In this document: one piece after another, positions 8,816-18,706 of the stretch | How positions within the stretch are numbered: the stretch's first letter is position 1 | How the letters are laid out: every line of letters starts with the position of its first letter | Source: Roseomonas sp. AR75 | GTDB lineage: Bacteria; Pseudomonadota; Alphaproteobacteria; Acetobacterales; Acetobacteraceae | Direction: 5' to 3' | Length of the DNA: 64,000 bases | NCBI RefSeq assembly: GCF_005222815.1 | Contig: NZ_STGB01000006.1 | Span: 682,001-746,000, forward strand | Notes under the pieces: generated by a model | Seen by the model: only the letters and a program-made list of their open reading frames with translations | The model's database searches: none | What the model was told of the DNA's origin: nothing | Position numbers and translations under genes: made by a program

Positions 8816-9970
8816 ATGGCGGAGCGCCGCATCGGCCTCATCATGAACGGCGTTACCGGCCGGATGGGGATGAACCAGCATCTCATCCGCTCCATCGCCG
8901 CGATCCGCGCCGAAGGTGGCGTGAAGCTGGCGAATGGCGACCGGGTGATGCCCGACCCGATCCTGGTCGGCCGCAACCGCGAGAAGCTGGAGGCGCTGGC
9001 CAAGGCGCATGGCGTCAGCCGCGTCAGCACCGACCTCGATGCCTGCCTGGCCGATCCGAAGGACGAGCTGTTCTTTGACGCCGCCACCACGCAGATGCGC
9101 GCGGCGCTGCTGCGCAAGGCGATCGCGGCCGGCAAGCACATCTATTGCGAGAAGCCGACGGCGGACAATCTGGACGACGCAATGGACGTCGCGCGCCGCG
9201 CCAAGCAGGCCGGCATCAAGGCCGGCGTGGTGCAGGACAAGCTGTTCCTGCCGGGGCTGCGCAAGCTGAAGATGGTGATCGACAGCGGCGCGCTCGGCCG
9301 CATCTGCTCGGTGAAGGGCGAGTTCGGCTACTGGGTGTTCGAGGGCGACCTGCAACCGGCGCAGCGGCCATCCTGGAACTACAAGAAGGCCGAGGGCGGC
9401 GGCATCATTCTCGATATGCTCTGCCACTGGCGCTACGTGCTGGACAACCTGTTTGGCGAGGTGCAGGCCGTCTCCTGCCTCGGCGCCGTCCACATCCCCG
9501 AACGCATCGACGAGCAGGGCAAGCGCTACAAGGCGGATGCCGATGATGCGGCCTATGCCACCTTCCAGCTCGCCGGCGGCATCGTCGCGCACATCAACAG
9601 CAGTTGGGTGACGCGCGTGCGGCGCGACGACCTCGCCACCTTCCAGGTGGATGGCACGCATGGCTCGGCCATCGCAGGACTGCAGAAGTGCTGGACGCAG
9701 AGCCGCGTGAACACGCCCAAGCCGGTGTGGAACCCCGACATCCCGCAGCCCATCGACTTCTACGCGGGCTGGCAGGAAGTGCCGACCACGCAGGACTACC
9801 CGAACGGCTTCCGCGCCCAGTGGGAGCTGTTCTTTCGTTACCTCGCGGGAGAGGTGGCGACCTATCCCTGGGACCTGCTGGCAGGGGCGAAGGGCGTGCA
9901 GCTTGCGGAAGCGGGGCTGCAATCCTGGGCGGAACGCCGCTGGATCGACCTGCCGAAGCTGGAGGTGTGA
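8816..9970 (+). CDS. Gfo/Idh/MocA family oxidoreductase
   Basis: A 384-residue NAD(P)-dependent dehydrogenase. The N-terminal Rossmann segment is RRIGLIMNGVTGRMG, and the family motif containing EKP appears in GKHIYCEKPTADNLDDAM; the C-terminal sheet domain follows. Family members oxidise a sugar, inositol or sugar-acid hydroxyl, and the substrate is unknown. The ATG at 8816 follows GGAGGGAACAACAGCACC at workable spacing. The next gene starts 5 bp after its stop, and three more genes follow in tight order (DUF993 aldolase-like, sugar isomerase/epimerase, TctC receptor). This supports one catabolic operon under the nearby TetR protein. Confidence 0.85.
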   Translation: MAERRIGLIMNGVTGRMGMNQHLIRSIAAIRAEGGVKLANGDRVMPDPILVGRNREKLEALAKAHGVSRVSTDLDACLADPKDELFFDAATTQMRAALLRKAIAAGKHIYCEKPTADNLDDAMDVARRAKQAGIKAGVVQDKLFLPGLRKLKMVIDSGALGRICSVKGEFGYWVFEGDLQPAQRPSWNYKKAEGGGIILDMLCHWRYVLDNLFGEVQAVSCLGAVHIPERIDEQGKRYKADADDAAYATFQLAGGIVAHINSSWVTRVRRDDLATFQVDGTHGSAIAGLQKCWTQSRVNTPKPVWNPDIPQPIDFYAGWQEVPTTQDYPNGFRAQWELFFRYLAGEVATYPWDLLAGAKGVQLAEAGLQSWAERRWIDLPKLEV

Positions 9971-9975
9971 CGGCG

Positions 9976-11136
9976 ATGCCGACGATCAATCTTCCGGCTG
10001 CCTCCGGCCGTATCGAAGCCTTCGCCACCAGCGCGCCCCGGAACTTCCCGAAGGCGACGCCGCCTTTCCCGCGCGTGGCGCTCGCCGCCGCGCATGTGGT
10101 GGCTGATCCGCTGGCGGAGCAGGATCCCTGGCTCGACGCCAAGGTCGACTGGGACCGCACTATCGCCTTCCGCAAATACCTGTGGTCGCTCGGCCTTGGC
10201 GTGGCGGAGGCGATGGACACGGCGCAGCGCGGCATGGGCCTGGACTGGACCGCCGCGCAGGAGCTGATCCGGCGCAGCCTGGACGCGATGAAGGACGTGC
10301 CGGGCGCGGTCATGGCGAGCGGCGCGGGCACGGATCATCTCACGCCCGCACCCGACGTCAGCGTGGACGACGTGATCCGCGCCTACGAAGAACAATGCGA
10401 GGCGGTCGAGAAGATGGGCGGCCGCATCATCCTGATGGCGTCGCGCGCCCTGGCCAAGGCCGCACGCAGCCCCGCCGACTACGAACGCGTCTACAACCGC
10501 ATCCTCGGCCAGGTGAAGCAGCCGGTGATCATCCACTGGCTCGGCGAGATGTTCGACCCCGCGCTGGAAGGCTATTGGGGCAATCACGACCACATGGCCG
10601 CGATGGAGACGGCGCTCGCCGTCATCCACGCCAATGCCGCCAAGGTGGACGGCGTGAAGATCTCGCTTCTCGACGACAGGAAGGAGATCGCGATGCGCCG
10701 CCGCCTGCCGAAGGGCGTGCGGATGTACACCGGCGACGACTTCAACTATGCGGAGCTGATCGCCGGCGACGAGCAGGGCTATTCCGACGCGCTGCTCGGC
10801 ATCTTTGATCCGATCGCGCCGGCGGTGGGCGGTGCGCTGGCGTCGCTTCAGCGCAACGACCTGACGACCTTCCACGATATCCTGGCGCCGACGGTGCCGC
10901 TCAGCCGTCACATCTTCAAGGCGCCGACACGCTTCTACAAGACGGGCGTGGTGTTCATGGCCTGGCTCAACGGCCACCAGGACCACTTCGTGATGGTCGG
11001 GGGACAGCAGAGCGCGCGCAGCATCCAGCACTTCTCCGAGCTGTTCCGCCTGGCCGACAAGGCCGGCCTGCTGCGCGACCCGGACATGGCGGTCAGCCGC
11101 ATGCGTTCGCTGCTCGCGGTGCATGGCGTCGCCTGA
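9976..11136 (+). CDS. DUF993 / dihydrodipicolinate-synthase-like protein
   Basis: A 386-residue protein of the DUF993 family, which is related to class I aldolases of the dihydrodipicolinate synthase type. Typical segments are GAGTDHLTP, QVKQPVIIHWLGEMFDPALEGYWG, KVDGVKISLLDDRKEIAMRRRLP and MYTGDDFNYAELIAGD. The lysine in GVKISLL is a candidate Schiff-base residue by analogy with aldolases. The reaction is not established; in this operon it could cleave a keto-sugar acid made by the dehydrogenase and isomerase. Its stop codon overlaps the next ATG (TGATG). Confidence 0.78.
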   Translation: MPTINLPAASGRIEAFATSAPRNFPKATPPFPRVALAAAHVVADPLAEQDPWLDAKVDWDRTIAFRKYLWSLGLGVAEAMDTAQRGMGLDWTAAQELIRRSLDAMKDVPGAVMASGAGTDHLTPAPDVSVDDVIRAYEEQCEAVEKMGGRIILMASRALAKAARSPADYERVYNRILGQVKQPVIIHWLGEMFDPALEGYWGNHDHMAAMETALAVIHANAAKVDGVKISLLDDRKEIAMRRRLPKGVRMYTGDDFNYAELIAGDEQGYSDALLGIFDPIAPAVGGALASLQRNDLTTFHDILAPTVPLSRHIFKAPTRFYKTGVVFMAWLNGHQDHFVMVGGQQSARSIQHFSELFRLADKAGLLRDPDMAVSRMRSLLAVHGVA

Positions 11137-11945
11137 TGCAGATCTCGCTCAACACCGTCACGGTCAAGGAGCGCTGGAACCTCGCACAATGCATCGAGGG
11201 CTGCGCGCGGCATGGCATCGCGGGCATCTCGCCCTGGCGCGACGTGTTGCAGGCGATGGGCGTGGAGAAGGCGGCGAAGCAGATCCGTGACGCGGGCCTG
11301 ACCGTGACCGGCCTCTGCCGCGGCGGCATGTTTCCGGCCGCGGACGCGGCCGGGCGCGCCGCCGCGATCGAGGACAACCGCCGCGCCATCGCGGAAGCGC
11401 ACGCCATCGGCGCGCGCTGCCTGGTGGTGCTCGGCGGCGGCCTGCCGCCGGGTTCGAAGGACCTGCCCGGCGCGCGCGAGCAGATGCGCGAGGGCCTGCA
11501 CGCCATCTTGCCGGATGCGCGCGCCGCCGGCGTGACGCTGGCGCTGGAGCCGCTGCACCCCATGACCTGCGCGGATCGTTCCGTGCTCTCCACGCTGTCC
11601 CAGGCGCTCGATCTCTGCGACGAGCTGGGCGAGGGCGCGGGCATTGCGCTCGATGTGTACCACGTCTGGTGGGACCCCGATCTCACGCGCCAGGTGGCGC
11701 GTGCCGGCAAGCGCATCGCCGCCTTCCATGTCTGCGACTGGAAGGTGCCGACCACGGACACCGTCTTCGACCGCGGCCTGCCGGGCGAGGGCGTGATCGA
11801 CATTCCCGCCATCCGCCGCATGGCGGTGGAGGCCGGCTATTCCGGCGGATTCGCGGAGGTCGAAATCCTCTCGACCCGCTGGTGGGCAAGGGACCCGGAT
11901 GAGGTCCTGGACGAAATCACCAGGCGGCACCAGACCGCCGTGTGA
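11136..11945 (+). CDS. Sugar phosphate isomerase/epimerase (AP-endonuclease 2-like TIM barrel)
   Basis: A 269-residue xylose-isomerase-like TIM barrel. The metal-ligand Glu in VTLALEPLHPM, the Asp in IALDVYHVWWDPDL, the His in AAFHVCDWKVP and the Glu in GFAEVEILST occupy the usual places of this family. Members isomerise or epimerise keto-sugars. The ATG overlaps the TGA of the DUF993 gene by one base, so translation is coupled. With the Gfo/Idh dehydrogenase and the aldolase-like protein it forms a conserved-looking three-enzyme set; the exact sugar is unknown. Confidence 0.85.
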   Translation: MQISLNTVTVKERWNLAQCIEGCARHGIAGISPWRDVLQAMGVEKAAKQIRDAGLTVTGLCRGGMFPAADAAGRAAAIEDNRRAIAEAHAIGARCLVVLGGGLPPGSKDLPGAREQMREGLHAILPDARAAGVTLALEPLHPMTCADRSVLSTLSQALDLCDELGEGAGIALDVYHVWWDPDLTRQVARAGKRIAAFHVCDWKVPTTDTVFDRGLPGEGVIDIPAIRRMAVEAGYSGGFAEVEILSTRWWARDPDEVLDEITRRHQTAV

Positions 11946-11975
11946 CGCGCAACGAAGACCGGGAGAAACGCAACC

Positions 11976-12956
11976 ATGACAACCCTATCGCGACGCAGCC
12001 TTCTCGCCGCGGCGCTCACGGCGCCGATTCTGCCGACAGCCGCACTTGCGCAGGCCTGGACGCCGACGCGCCCGATGCGCATGGTCGTCCCCTTCCCGCC
12101 CGGGGGCGCGACGGACGTGGTCGCGCGCATCCTGGCGGAGCGCATGCAGGCGAAGCTCGGCCAGCCCGTCACGGTCGAGAACCGCACGGGCGCCGCCGGC
12201 AATGTCGGCGTGGAGAATGTCGTGCGCAGCGCGCCCGATGGCTACACCACCTTGATGGGAACGACGGGCACGCTGACCATCAACCCGCATCTCTACAGCA
12301 ACATGACCTTCAACCCGGTCACCGACTTGGCCGGCATCTCCATGGCCTTCACCACCGATCACGTCGTCATCGTGAATCCGGCAGTGCAGGCGCAGACGGT
12401 GCAGGAGCTGGTGGCGCTGCTGAAGGCCCGGCCGGGGCAGCTTTCCTTCGGCTCCGGCGGCAATGGCAGCTCCACGCATCTGGTGCCGGAGCTGTTCCGA
12501 CTGGCGGCGGGCGTGGAGATGCAGCACGTGCCCTATCGCGGCAGTGCGCCGGCGCTGAACGATACGGTGGCGGGCAATGTGCAGCTCATGCTGGACCAGC
12601 TTCCCTCCGCCCTGCCGATGATCCAGGCGGGTCGCGTGCGGGCGTTGGCCGTGACCGGCCCGCGGCGCTCCGCGCTGCTGCCCAACGTGCCGACCATGGC
12701 GGAAGCCGGGCTCGCGGAAGCGCAGGCGACCTCCTGGGGCGCGGTGATGGCGCCGGCCGGTACGCCCGCCCCGGCGATCGAGCGGCTCAACGCCGTGATC
12801 CGCGAATCGCTGGCCGAGCCCGCCACCCAGCAGCGCCTGGCGGCCGCCGGCGCCGATGCCGTCTCCTCCACGCCCGCCGAGCTCGCAGCCCTCATCCGCA
12901 GCGAATCGGAGAAATGGGGCCGCGTCATCCGCGAGGCCCGGATCACCGTGAACTGA
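11976..12956 (+). CDS. TctC/Bug family periplasmic solute-binding receptor
   Basis: A 326-residue extracytoplasmic receptor of the tripartite tricarboxylate transporter family, with a signal peptide to about residue 25 (SLLAAALTAPILPTAALAQ). Bug hallmarks are RPMRMVVPFPPGGATDVVARILAE, GQPVTVENRTGAAGNVG, MQHVPYRGSAPALNDTVAGNVQLMLD and GRVRALAVTG. These proteins bind carboxylated ligands in the periplasm. No tctA or tctB gene is present, which is common for this expanded family. It lies 30 bp after the isomerase, so it probably captures the substrate of the upstream enzymes or shares their promoter. Confidence 0.9.
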   Translation: MTTLSRRSLLAAALTAPILPTAALAQAWTPTRPMRMVVPFPPGGATDVVARILAERMQAKLGQPVTVENRTGAAGNVGVENVVRSAPDGYTTLMGTTGTLTINPHLYSNMTFNPVTDLAGISMAFTTDHVVIVNPAVQAQTVQELVALLKARPGQLSFGSGGNGSSTHLVPELFRLAAGVEMQHVPYRGSAPALNDTVAGNVQLMLDQLPSALPMIQAGRVRALAVTGPRRSALLPNVPTMAEAGLAEAQATSWGAVMAPAGTPAPAIERLNAVIRESLAEPATQQRLAAAGADAVSSTPAELAALIRSESEKWGRVIREARITVN

Positions 12957-12957
12957 G

Positions 12958-13563
12958 GTGAGCCCGGCGGCCCGTCACCATCGCGCAGGCCGCCTGGCCG
13001 GGGACGAGCCCGGGCTCTGGCCGCTGCTCGTCCTCGGGATCGCCGCGCTGGCGGCGGCGATCCTGCTGTGGATGGGGCGGACGCCGATATGCACCTGCGG
13101 CTATGTCTCGTTCTGGCACGGCGAGGTGAACAGCAGCGGCAATTCGCAGCACCTGACGGACTGGTACACGCCATCGCACATCGTGCACGGCTTCCTGTTC
13201 TACGCCGCCACCTGGCTTGTACTGCGCCGCGCCGGCTTCTGGCCGCGCCTCGCCCTCGCCACGCTGGTGGAAGCCGCCTGGGAGGTGGTGGAGAACACCG
13301 AGGCGGTGATCCGCCACTACCGCGAAACCACCATCTCGCTCGACTATTTCGGCGACAGCGTTATCAACTCGGTCATGGACATCGCCGCGATGTGGGTCGG
13401 CTTCTGGCTCGCCGCGCGGCTTCCTGTGTGGCTCAGCGTCGTGCTGGTGCTGGCCATGGAGTTGTTCGTCGGCTGGATGATCCGCGATAACCTCACGCTG
13501 AACGTGCTGATGCTGCTCTGGCCGCTGGAAAGCGTGAAGTCTTGGCAGTCAGGGGGCGGCTGA
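12958..13563 (+). CDS. UPF0314 (DUF2585) family membrane protein
   Basis: A 201-residue protein with about four to five hydrophobic segments, the first near residues 20-40. It shows the family pattern GRTPICTCGYVSFWHGEVNSSGNSQHLTDWYTPSHIVHGFLFY, then WEVVENTEAVIRHYRE, DYFGDSVINSVMD and DNLTLNVLMLLWP. Function is unknown; the family is typical of alphaproteobacteria. The start is GTG at 12958, one base after the TctC stop. Its 3' end overlaps the 3' end of the convergent hydrolase by 15 bp (13549-13563). Confidence 0.88.
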   Translation: MSPAARHHRAGRLAGDEPGLWPLLVLGIAALAAAILLWMGRTPICTCGYVSFWHGEVNSSGNSQHLTDWYTPSHIVHGFLFYAATWLVLRRAGFWPRLALATLVEAAWEVVENTEAVIRHYRETTISLDYFGDSVINSVMDIAAMWVGFWLAARLPVWLSVVLVLAMELFVGWMIRDNLTLNVLMLLWPLESVKSWQSGGG

Positions 13564-14607
13564 CACCTCCGTGCGCCCGCAGCGCGCGCGGCGGCCCTCC
13601 GCGAAGTCCAGCAGGCAGGCGGCATAGCCGAAGGTGAAGCGCCAGTCTCCGCCGCCGCCATGCCCGATGATTCCGCGAGGGCGGTCGAGCAGCAGCAGCC
13701 CCGCGCTGCGCATGCGCAAGGCGGAGAAGATCTCGGCCCGCGCTTCGGGATCGGGATCGAACTCGTCGCCGGTGAAGTTCGCCACTGCCACGCGCGTGCG
13801 CGGGCTGTGTGCCGAGGCGACGATTCGGCGCAGATCATCCAGCGCCCATGCATGGGCGGGGCTGCCGCGCGGGCCATGCGCGGCCGGCGCGATCGCGATC
13901 ACCGCATCGGCGAGGCCCGGCTCGTCAAGGATCTGCAACGCGTTCCAGGCGCCACGTGACTGCCCGCCGGCGACCACGCGAGCGTAGCCCTGACGGCGCA
14001 GCAGGCGCAGCGCCTGCCGCATCCAGGCGGCGCCGGCCTCGGTCTCGTCCGTCGCGGGGTCGCGGTCCAGGCGGATGACGTCATAGCCGGCATTGTTGAA
14101 GGCCCGCACATGCGGCTGCGGTTGCGAACCACGGCTGTCCGCGCCGCCGGGCGAACGGCCATGCGCCCAGAGATAGACGCCGCGCGCTTGCGTCGGGCCA
14201 TGCCACACGAAGCGGGGATCAGGCTGCAATGCCCAACCGGCGCCACTTGCGAGCGGGCGCTGCGGTGCGGCGGGCAGCGTCGCCTCCAGCCCGGGCCAGA
14301 CCACGGCGAGGTCGCGTGCATAGACCGTGCAGCCGGTGCCGCCCCACGTCCGGCAATTCTCCAGCGCGCGTTCCTCGGTGGCCGTGGCATCATCCTCGAT
14401 GGCGGCCGCCCAGCCCCAGGCGCCGTCGCGCGACAGGGCGAAGACTCGCGGCGTGGGCTGGAGCAGGAAGCGGGCGTAATCGGCGCGCCCGGCTTCGGCC
14501 AGGAAAGGCGGGCGGGCGGTGTCCAGCAGGGGCGGCGTGTCGCCATGGGCCTCCGGAGCGAGGAGAACCACGGCCAGGGTCAGATATCGGAATATTGACT
14601 TCAACAT
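13549..14607 (-). CDS. Exported alpha/beta-hydrolase-like protein
   Basis: A 352-residue protein with a signal peptide (MLKSIFRYLTLAVVLLAPEAHG). The nucleophile elbow is GGQSRGAW, and an Asp/His-rich C-terminal part includes GGGGDWRFTFGYAACLLDF. An RDLAVVWPGLE segment precedes a WAHGRSPGG turn that resembles the oxyanion-hole loop of serine hydrolases. Likely a periplasmic esterase or peptidase-like enzyme; no specific family is recognised. The ATG at 14607 is chosen because it begins the signal peptide. The gene stands alone, divergent from argG and overlapping the 3' end of the UPF0314 gene. Confidence 0.65.
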   Translation of the reverse strand: MLKSIFRYLTLAVVLLAPEAHGDTPPLLDTARPPFLAEAGRADYARFLLQPTPRVFALSRDGAWGWAAAIEDDATATEERALENCRTWGGTGCTVYARDLAVVWPGLEATLPAAPQRPLASGAGWALQPDPRFVWHGPTQARGVYLWAHGRSPGGADSRGSQPQPHVRAFNNAGYDVIRLDRDPATDETEAGAAWMRQALRLLRRQGYARVVAGGQSRGAWNALQILDEPGLADAVIAIAPAAHGPRGSPAHAWALDDLRRIVASAHSPRTRVAVANFTGDEFDPDPEARAEIFSALRMRSAGLLLLDRPRGIIGHGGGGDWRFTFGYAACLLDFAEGRRARCGRTEVSAAP

Positions 14608-14724
14608 ACCGTCATCAAGGGAACCATGATCGCGCGAGCCTTGTCCAGCCCGGACAGCGGTCCGGTGCACAGCTGTCGCGAGTGCGGTACGGAAGTCGCG
14701 TGTGTTCCGCGGAGGAGTGCTGCC

Positions 14725-14780
14725 CCGCCGGGGGCGACCTTGCCCCGGCGGCCCGTCGGCGGCATGTTCCGCCGCCTTTT
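14725..14780 (+). promoter_or_regulatory. Two-hairpin argG leader with terminator-like second stem
   Basis: A perfect 9-bp stem (CCGCCGGGG, 14725-14733, with 14743-14751) is followed by a 6-bp GC stem (GGCGGC 14758-14763, GCCGCC 14771-14776) that ends in TTTT. The second stem lies only about 14 bases before the argG ribosome site GGGGA. This resembles an attenuator or an intrinsic terminator inside the 193-bp leader between divergent genes. Regulation by arginine or otherwise is inference; the T-run is short. Confidence 0.35.
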
Positions 14781-14800
14781 CCTACCCTCAGGGGACCAAG

Positions 14801-16036
<1,236 letters not shown>

Positions 16037-16111
16037 CCCTCGCCGCTACATTCTTGACCGGGATCGGAGTGCGTCTGTAGCCTTCGACGCTCCGACACGA
16101 AGGAACGACGC

Positions 16112-17680
16112 ATGAAGATCGGCAAGCGGCAGGCAGCAGCCCTGCTTGCGGCGGCGGCACTGCCTGCCCCGGCCATGGCGCAGTCGGCGCGCGAGATCCG
16201 CCAGCGCACGCTGGTCGTCGGTGTGCCCTCCGATCCCGCCAATCTAGAACCCGGCACCAACCGCGCCGAGCCGATCGGCAGCGAGATCATCCTCAACGTC
16301 TTCGACACCCTGGTCGCATGGAAGGCGCCTGCCTTCGACACGCTGGAAGGCCGCCTCGCCGCGTCCTGGACCGTCTCGGCCGATGGCAAGGTGTTCGACT
16401 TCGCGCTGCGGCCGAACGTGAAGTTCCACGACGGCACCGCCTGCGACGCGGCGGCGGTGAAGGCCGCCCTAGAGCGCACCAAGGCGATCAACCCCTATAT
16501 GCGCGCGAGCTTCGACCCGATCGCGGGCATCGAGGCCACCGGCCCGCTCGCGCTGCGTATCACACTGAAGGAGACGATGCCCGTCTTCCTCTCGCTGCTG
16601 GCGCAGCCGCAGGCGGCCATCGCGAGCCCGACGGCGTGGCAGCGCCATGGCGACGCGTTCAACGTGAACCCGGTGGGCACCGGCCCCTTCCGCTTCCGCA
16701 GCTACCGCCGCGACACCGATGTGGTGCTCGAGGCGAACCCCGAGTATTTCCGCGGAGCGCCGCAGCTGTTGCGCATCATCTACCGCATCATCCCCGATGC
16801 CTCCACGCGGCGCCTTGAGCTGGAGAATGGCGGGCTCGACATCGTGCACCAGTCCGGCCAGCTCGCCGCGCCGCCGGTGCAGGATGTGCGCGCACTGCGC
16901 AGCAATCCCGACATTGAGGTGATCGAGGTGCCGAGCCAGATCATCCGGCAGCTCGAATTCAACAACAATCGCCCGGACAGCCCGGTGGCGGATGTGCGGG
17001 TACGCCGCGCGATCCAGCACGCCATCGACTATGACGGGCTGCTGAGCGGCATCTTCGGTGGCACGGCGGATCGCGTGTACGGGCCGCTGACGTCCAACTC
17101 CTGGGCCTTCGACACGCGCATGCGCGAACTCGCGCCTCGCCACGATCCGGCCGCCGCGCGGCGGCTGCTGGCGGAGGCGGGAATCCAGCCGGGCCAGCTC
17201 AAGCTGACCATGTATTCCTTCCAGGGCGCGCTCTGGGGCGCGGTCGCGACCTTCCTGCAGGCGAACCTCGCCGCAGTGGGGATCGAGGCGACGATCGCGC
17301 AGACCGAGTTCCCCGCCTATCGCGCGCTGCATGTCGCGGGCCGGCACGAGATCGCGCTGGATGGCCGCCAGCCCTGGTACAACGACCCGGACGCGCACAT
17401 CACCATCGGCTATCTCTCCTCGCTCGCAGACAGCGCGATGACCTTCCGCATGCCGAAGGATGAGGCGCTGGATTCCCTTATCCTCCGCGCGCAGACCGAA
17501 GTGGATTTCGAGCAGCGCAAGGCGCTGTATCACCGCGTGCAGGCGGAGATCGTGGCGCGCGCGCCGGCCGCCTGGCTGTTCAGCCCGAAGCTGATCGTCT
17601 TCCGCCGCAAGGGCGTGCAGGGCCTGGTGGTGAACAGCGCGCCGCCGCTGAACGAATACTGGAGCGTGAGCAAGGGCTGA
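16112..17680 (+). CDS. Peptide/nickel-type ABC transporter substrate-binding protein
   Basis: A 522-residue family 5 solute-binding protein. It has a signal peptide (AAALLAAAALPAPAMAQS), then TLVVGVPSDPANLEPGT, the family signature in KVFDFALRPNVKFHDGTACDAAAVKAALER, NPVGTGPFRFRSYRRDTDVVLEANPEYFRG, and VRVRRAIQHAIDYDGLL. It binds peptides, nickel chelates or other small cargo in the periplasm and delivers it to the DppB/DppC-like permeases encoded right after it. The ATG at 16112 follows AAGGAACGACGC. It heads a five-gene run; no ATP-binding subunit genes follow. Confidence 0.92.
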   Translation: MKIGKRQAAALLAAAALPAPAMAQSAREIRQRTLVVGVPSDPANLEPGTNRAEPIGSEIILNVFDTLVAWKAPAFDTLEGRLAASWTVSADGKVFDFALRPNVKFHDGTACDAAAVKAALERTKAINPYMRASFDPIAGIEATGPLALRITLKETMPVFLSLLAQPQAAIASPTAWQRHGDAFNVNPVGTGPFRFRSYRRDTDVVLEANPEYFRGAPQLLRIIYRIIPDASTRRLELENGGLDIVHQSGQLAAPPVQDVRALRSNPDIEVIEVPSQIIRQLEFNNNRPDSPVADVRVRRAIQHAIDYDGLLSGIFGGTADRVYGPLTSNSWAFDTRMRELAPRHDPAAARRLLAEAGIQPGQLKLTMYSFQGALWGAVATFLQANLAAVGIEATIAQTEFPAYRALHVAGRHEIALDGRQPWYNDPDAHITIGYLSSLADSAMTFRMPKDEALDSLILRAQTEVDFEQRKALYHRVQAEIVARAPAAWLFSPKLIVFRRKGVQGLVVNSAPPLNEYWSVSKG

Positions 17681-17692
17681 GGCGCGCCCCGC

Positions 17693-18706
17693 ATGGGGCG
17701 CATGATCGCGCAGCGGCTGCTGGCCTTGCTGCCGGTGCTGCTGCTGGTGCTGCTGATCGTCTTCGCGCTGTCGCGCCTGATCCCCGGCGACCCCGCGACC
17801 ACGCTGCTCGGGCCGGGCGCGACAGCGGACCAGATCGCCGTGCTGCGCGAGCAGCTGCGGCTCGACGAGCCGCCTCTGCTGCAATTCTTCTCCTATCTCG
17901 GCGGCGTTGTTCAGGGCGATCTCGGGCGCTCCCTGAAGAGCGGCGCGGCTGTGACGCAGGAGTTGCTCGAACGCCTGCCCGCCACGCTGGAACTCGCGGT
18001 CAGCGCGACGCTGGTGGCACTGGTGATCGGCATTCCCATCGGCGTGCTCTCCGCCATCCGGGCGAACACGCTGCTGGACCATGGCGTGCGCATCGTCTCG
18101 CTCGCGGGCGTCTCCATGCCGGCCTTCCTGCTGGCGGTGCTGCTGCAGTTGGTGTTCGGCATCTGGCTCGGCTGGCTGCCGATCTCCGGCCGCAACAGCC
18201 CGTATTTCCTGGGCGATCCCGTCACCGGCTTCGCGGTGCTGGACGGCTTCCTCACCGGCGACCCCGAGGCCGCCTGGGACGCGGCGCGCCACCTGGTGCT
18301 GCCGGTGATGGTGCTGGCCGCCTTCCTGGCGGCGACGCTCGCGCGCTTCGTGCGCAACGCGATGCTGGAGGCGATGACGGAGGACTACATCCGCACCGCG
18401 CGCTCGAAGGGCCTGTCGGAGCGCAGCGTGGTTTTCGTACATGGCCTGCGCAACGCGCTGCTGCCGGCGCTGACCGTCCTCGGCATCAAGTTCGCGGAGC
18501 TGCTGGGCGGTGCGATCCTGACCGAGACGGTCTTTGCCTGGCCGGGCGTCGGCCGCTACATGTTCGACGCCATCCGCAACCGCGACTATCCGGTGGTGCA
18601 GGGTGCGACTCTGGTCTTCGCGCTGCTGTTCATGCTGGTCTCGCTCGGCGTGGATCTGCTGCACGCCGCGCTTGATCCGCGCATCCGCAGGCGTGTGGGA
18701 CAGTGA
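17693..18706 (+). CDS. ABC transporter permease, DppB/OppB type
   Basis: A 337-residue inner-membrane protein with six predicted helices. It starts MGRMIAQRLLALLPVLLLVLLIVFALSRLIPGDP, the standard DppB opening. The EAA loop is EDYIRTARSKGLSERSVVFVHGLRNALLPALTVLG. It forms one half of the translocation pore with the DppC-like partner. The first ATG (17693) is used; a second ATG at 17702 is equally possible. Its stop overlaps the GTG of the next gene (18703-18706). It follows its binding protein by 12 bp. Confidence 0.92.
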   Translation: MGRMIAQRLLALLPVLLLVLLIVFALSRLIPGDPATTLLGPGATADQIAVLREQLRLDEPPLLQFFSYLGGVVQGDLGRSLKSGAAVTQELLERLPATLELAVSATLVALVIGIPIGVLSAIRANTLLDHGVRIVSLAGVSMPAFLLAVLLQLVFGIWLGWLPISGRNSPYFLGDPVTGFAVLDGFLTGDPEAAWDAARHLVLPVMVLAAFLAATLARFVRNAMLEAMTEDYIRTARSKGLSERSVVFVHGLRNALLPALTVLGIKFAELLGGAILTETVFAWPGVGRYMFDAIRNRDYPVVQGATLVFALLFMLVSLGVDLLHAALDPRIRRRVGQ

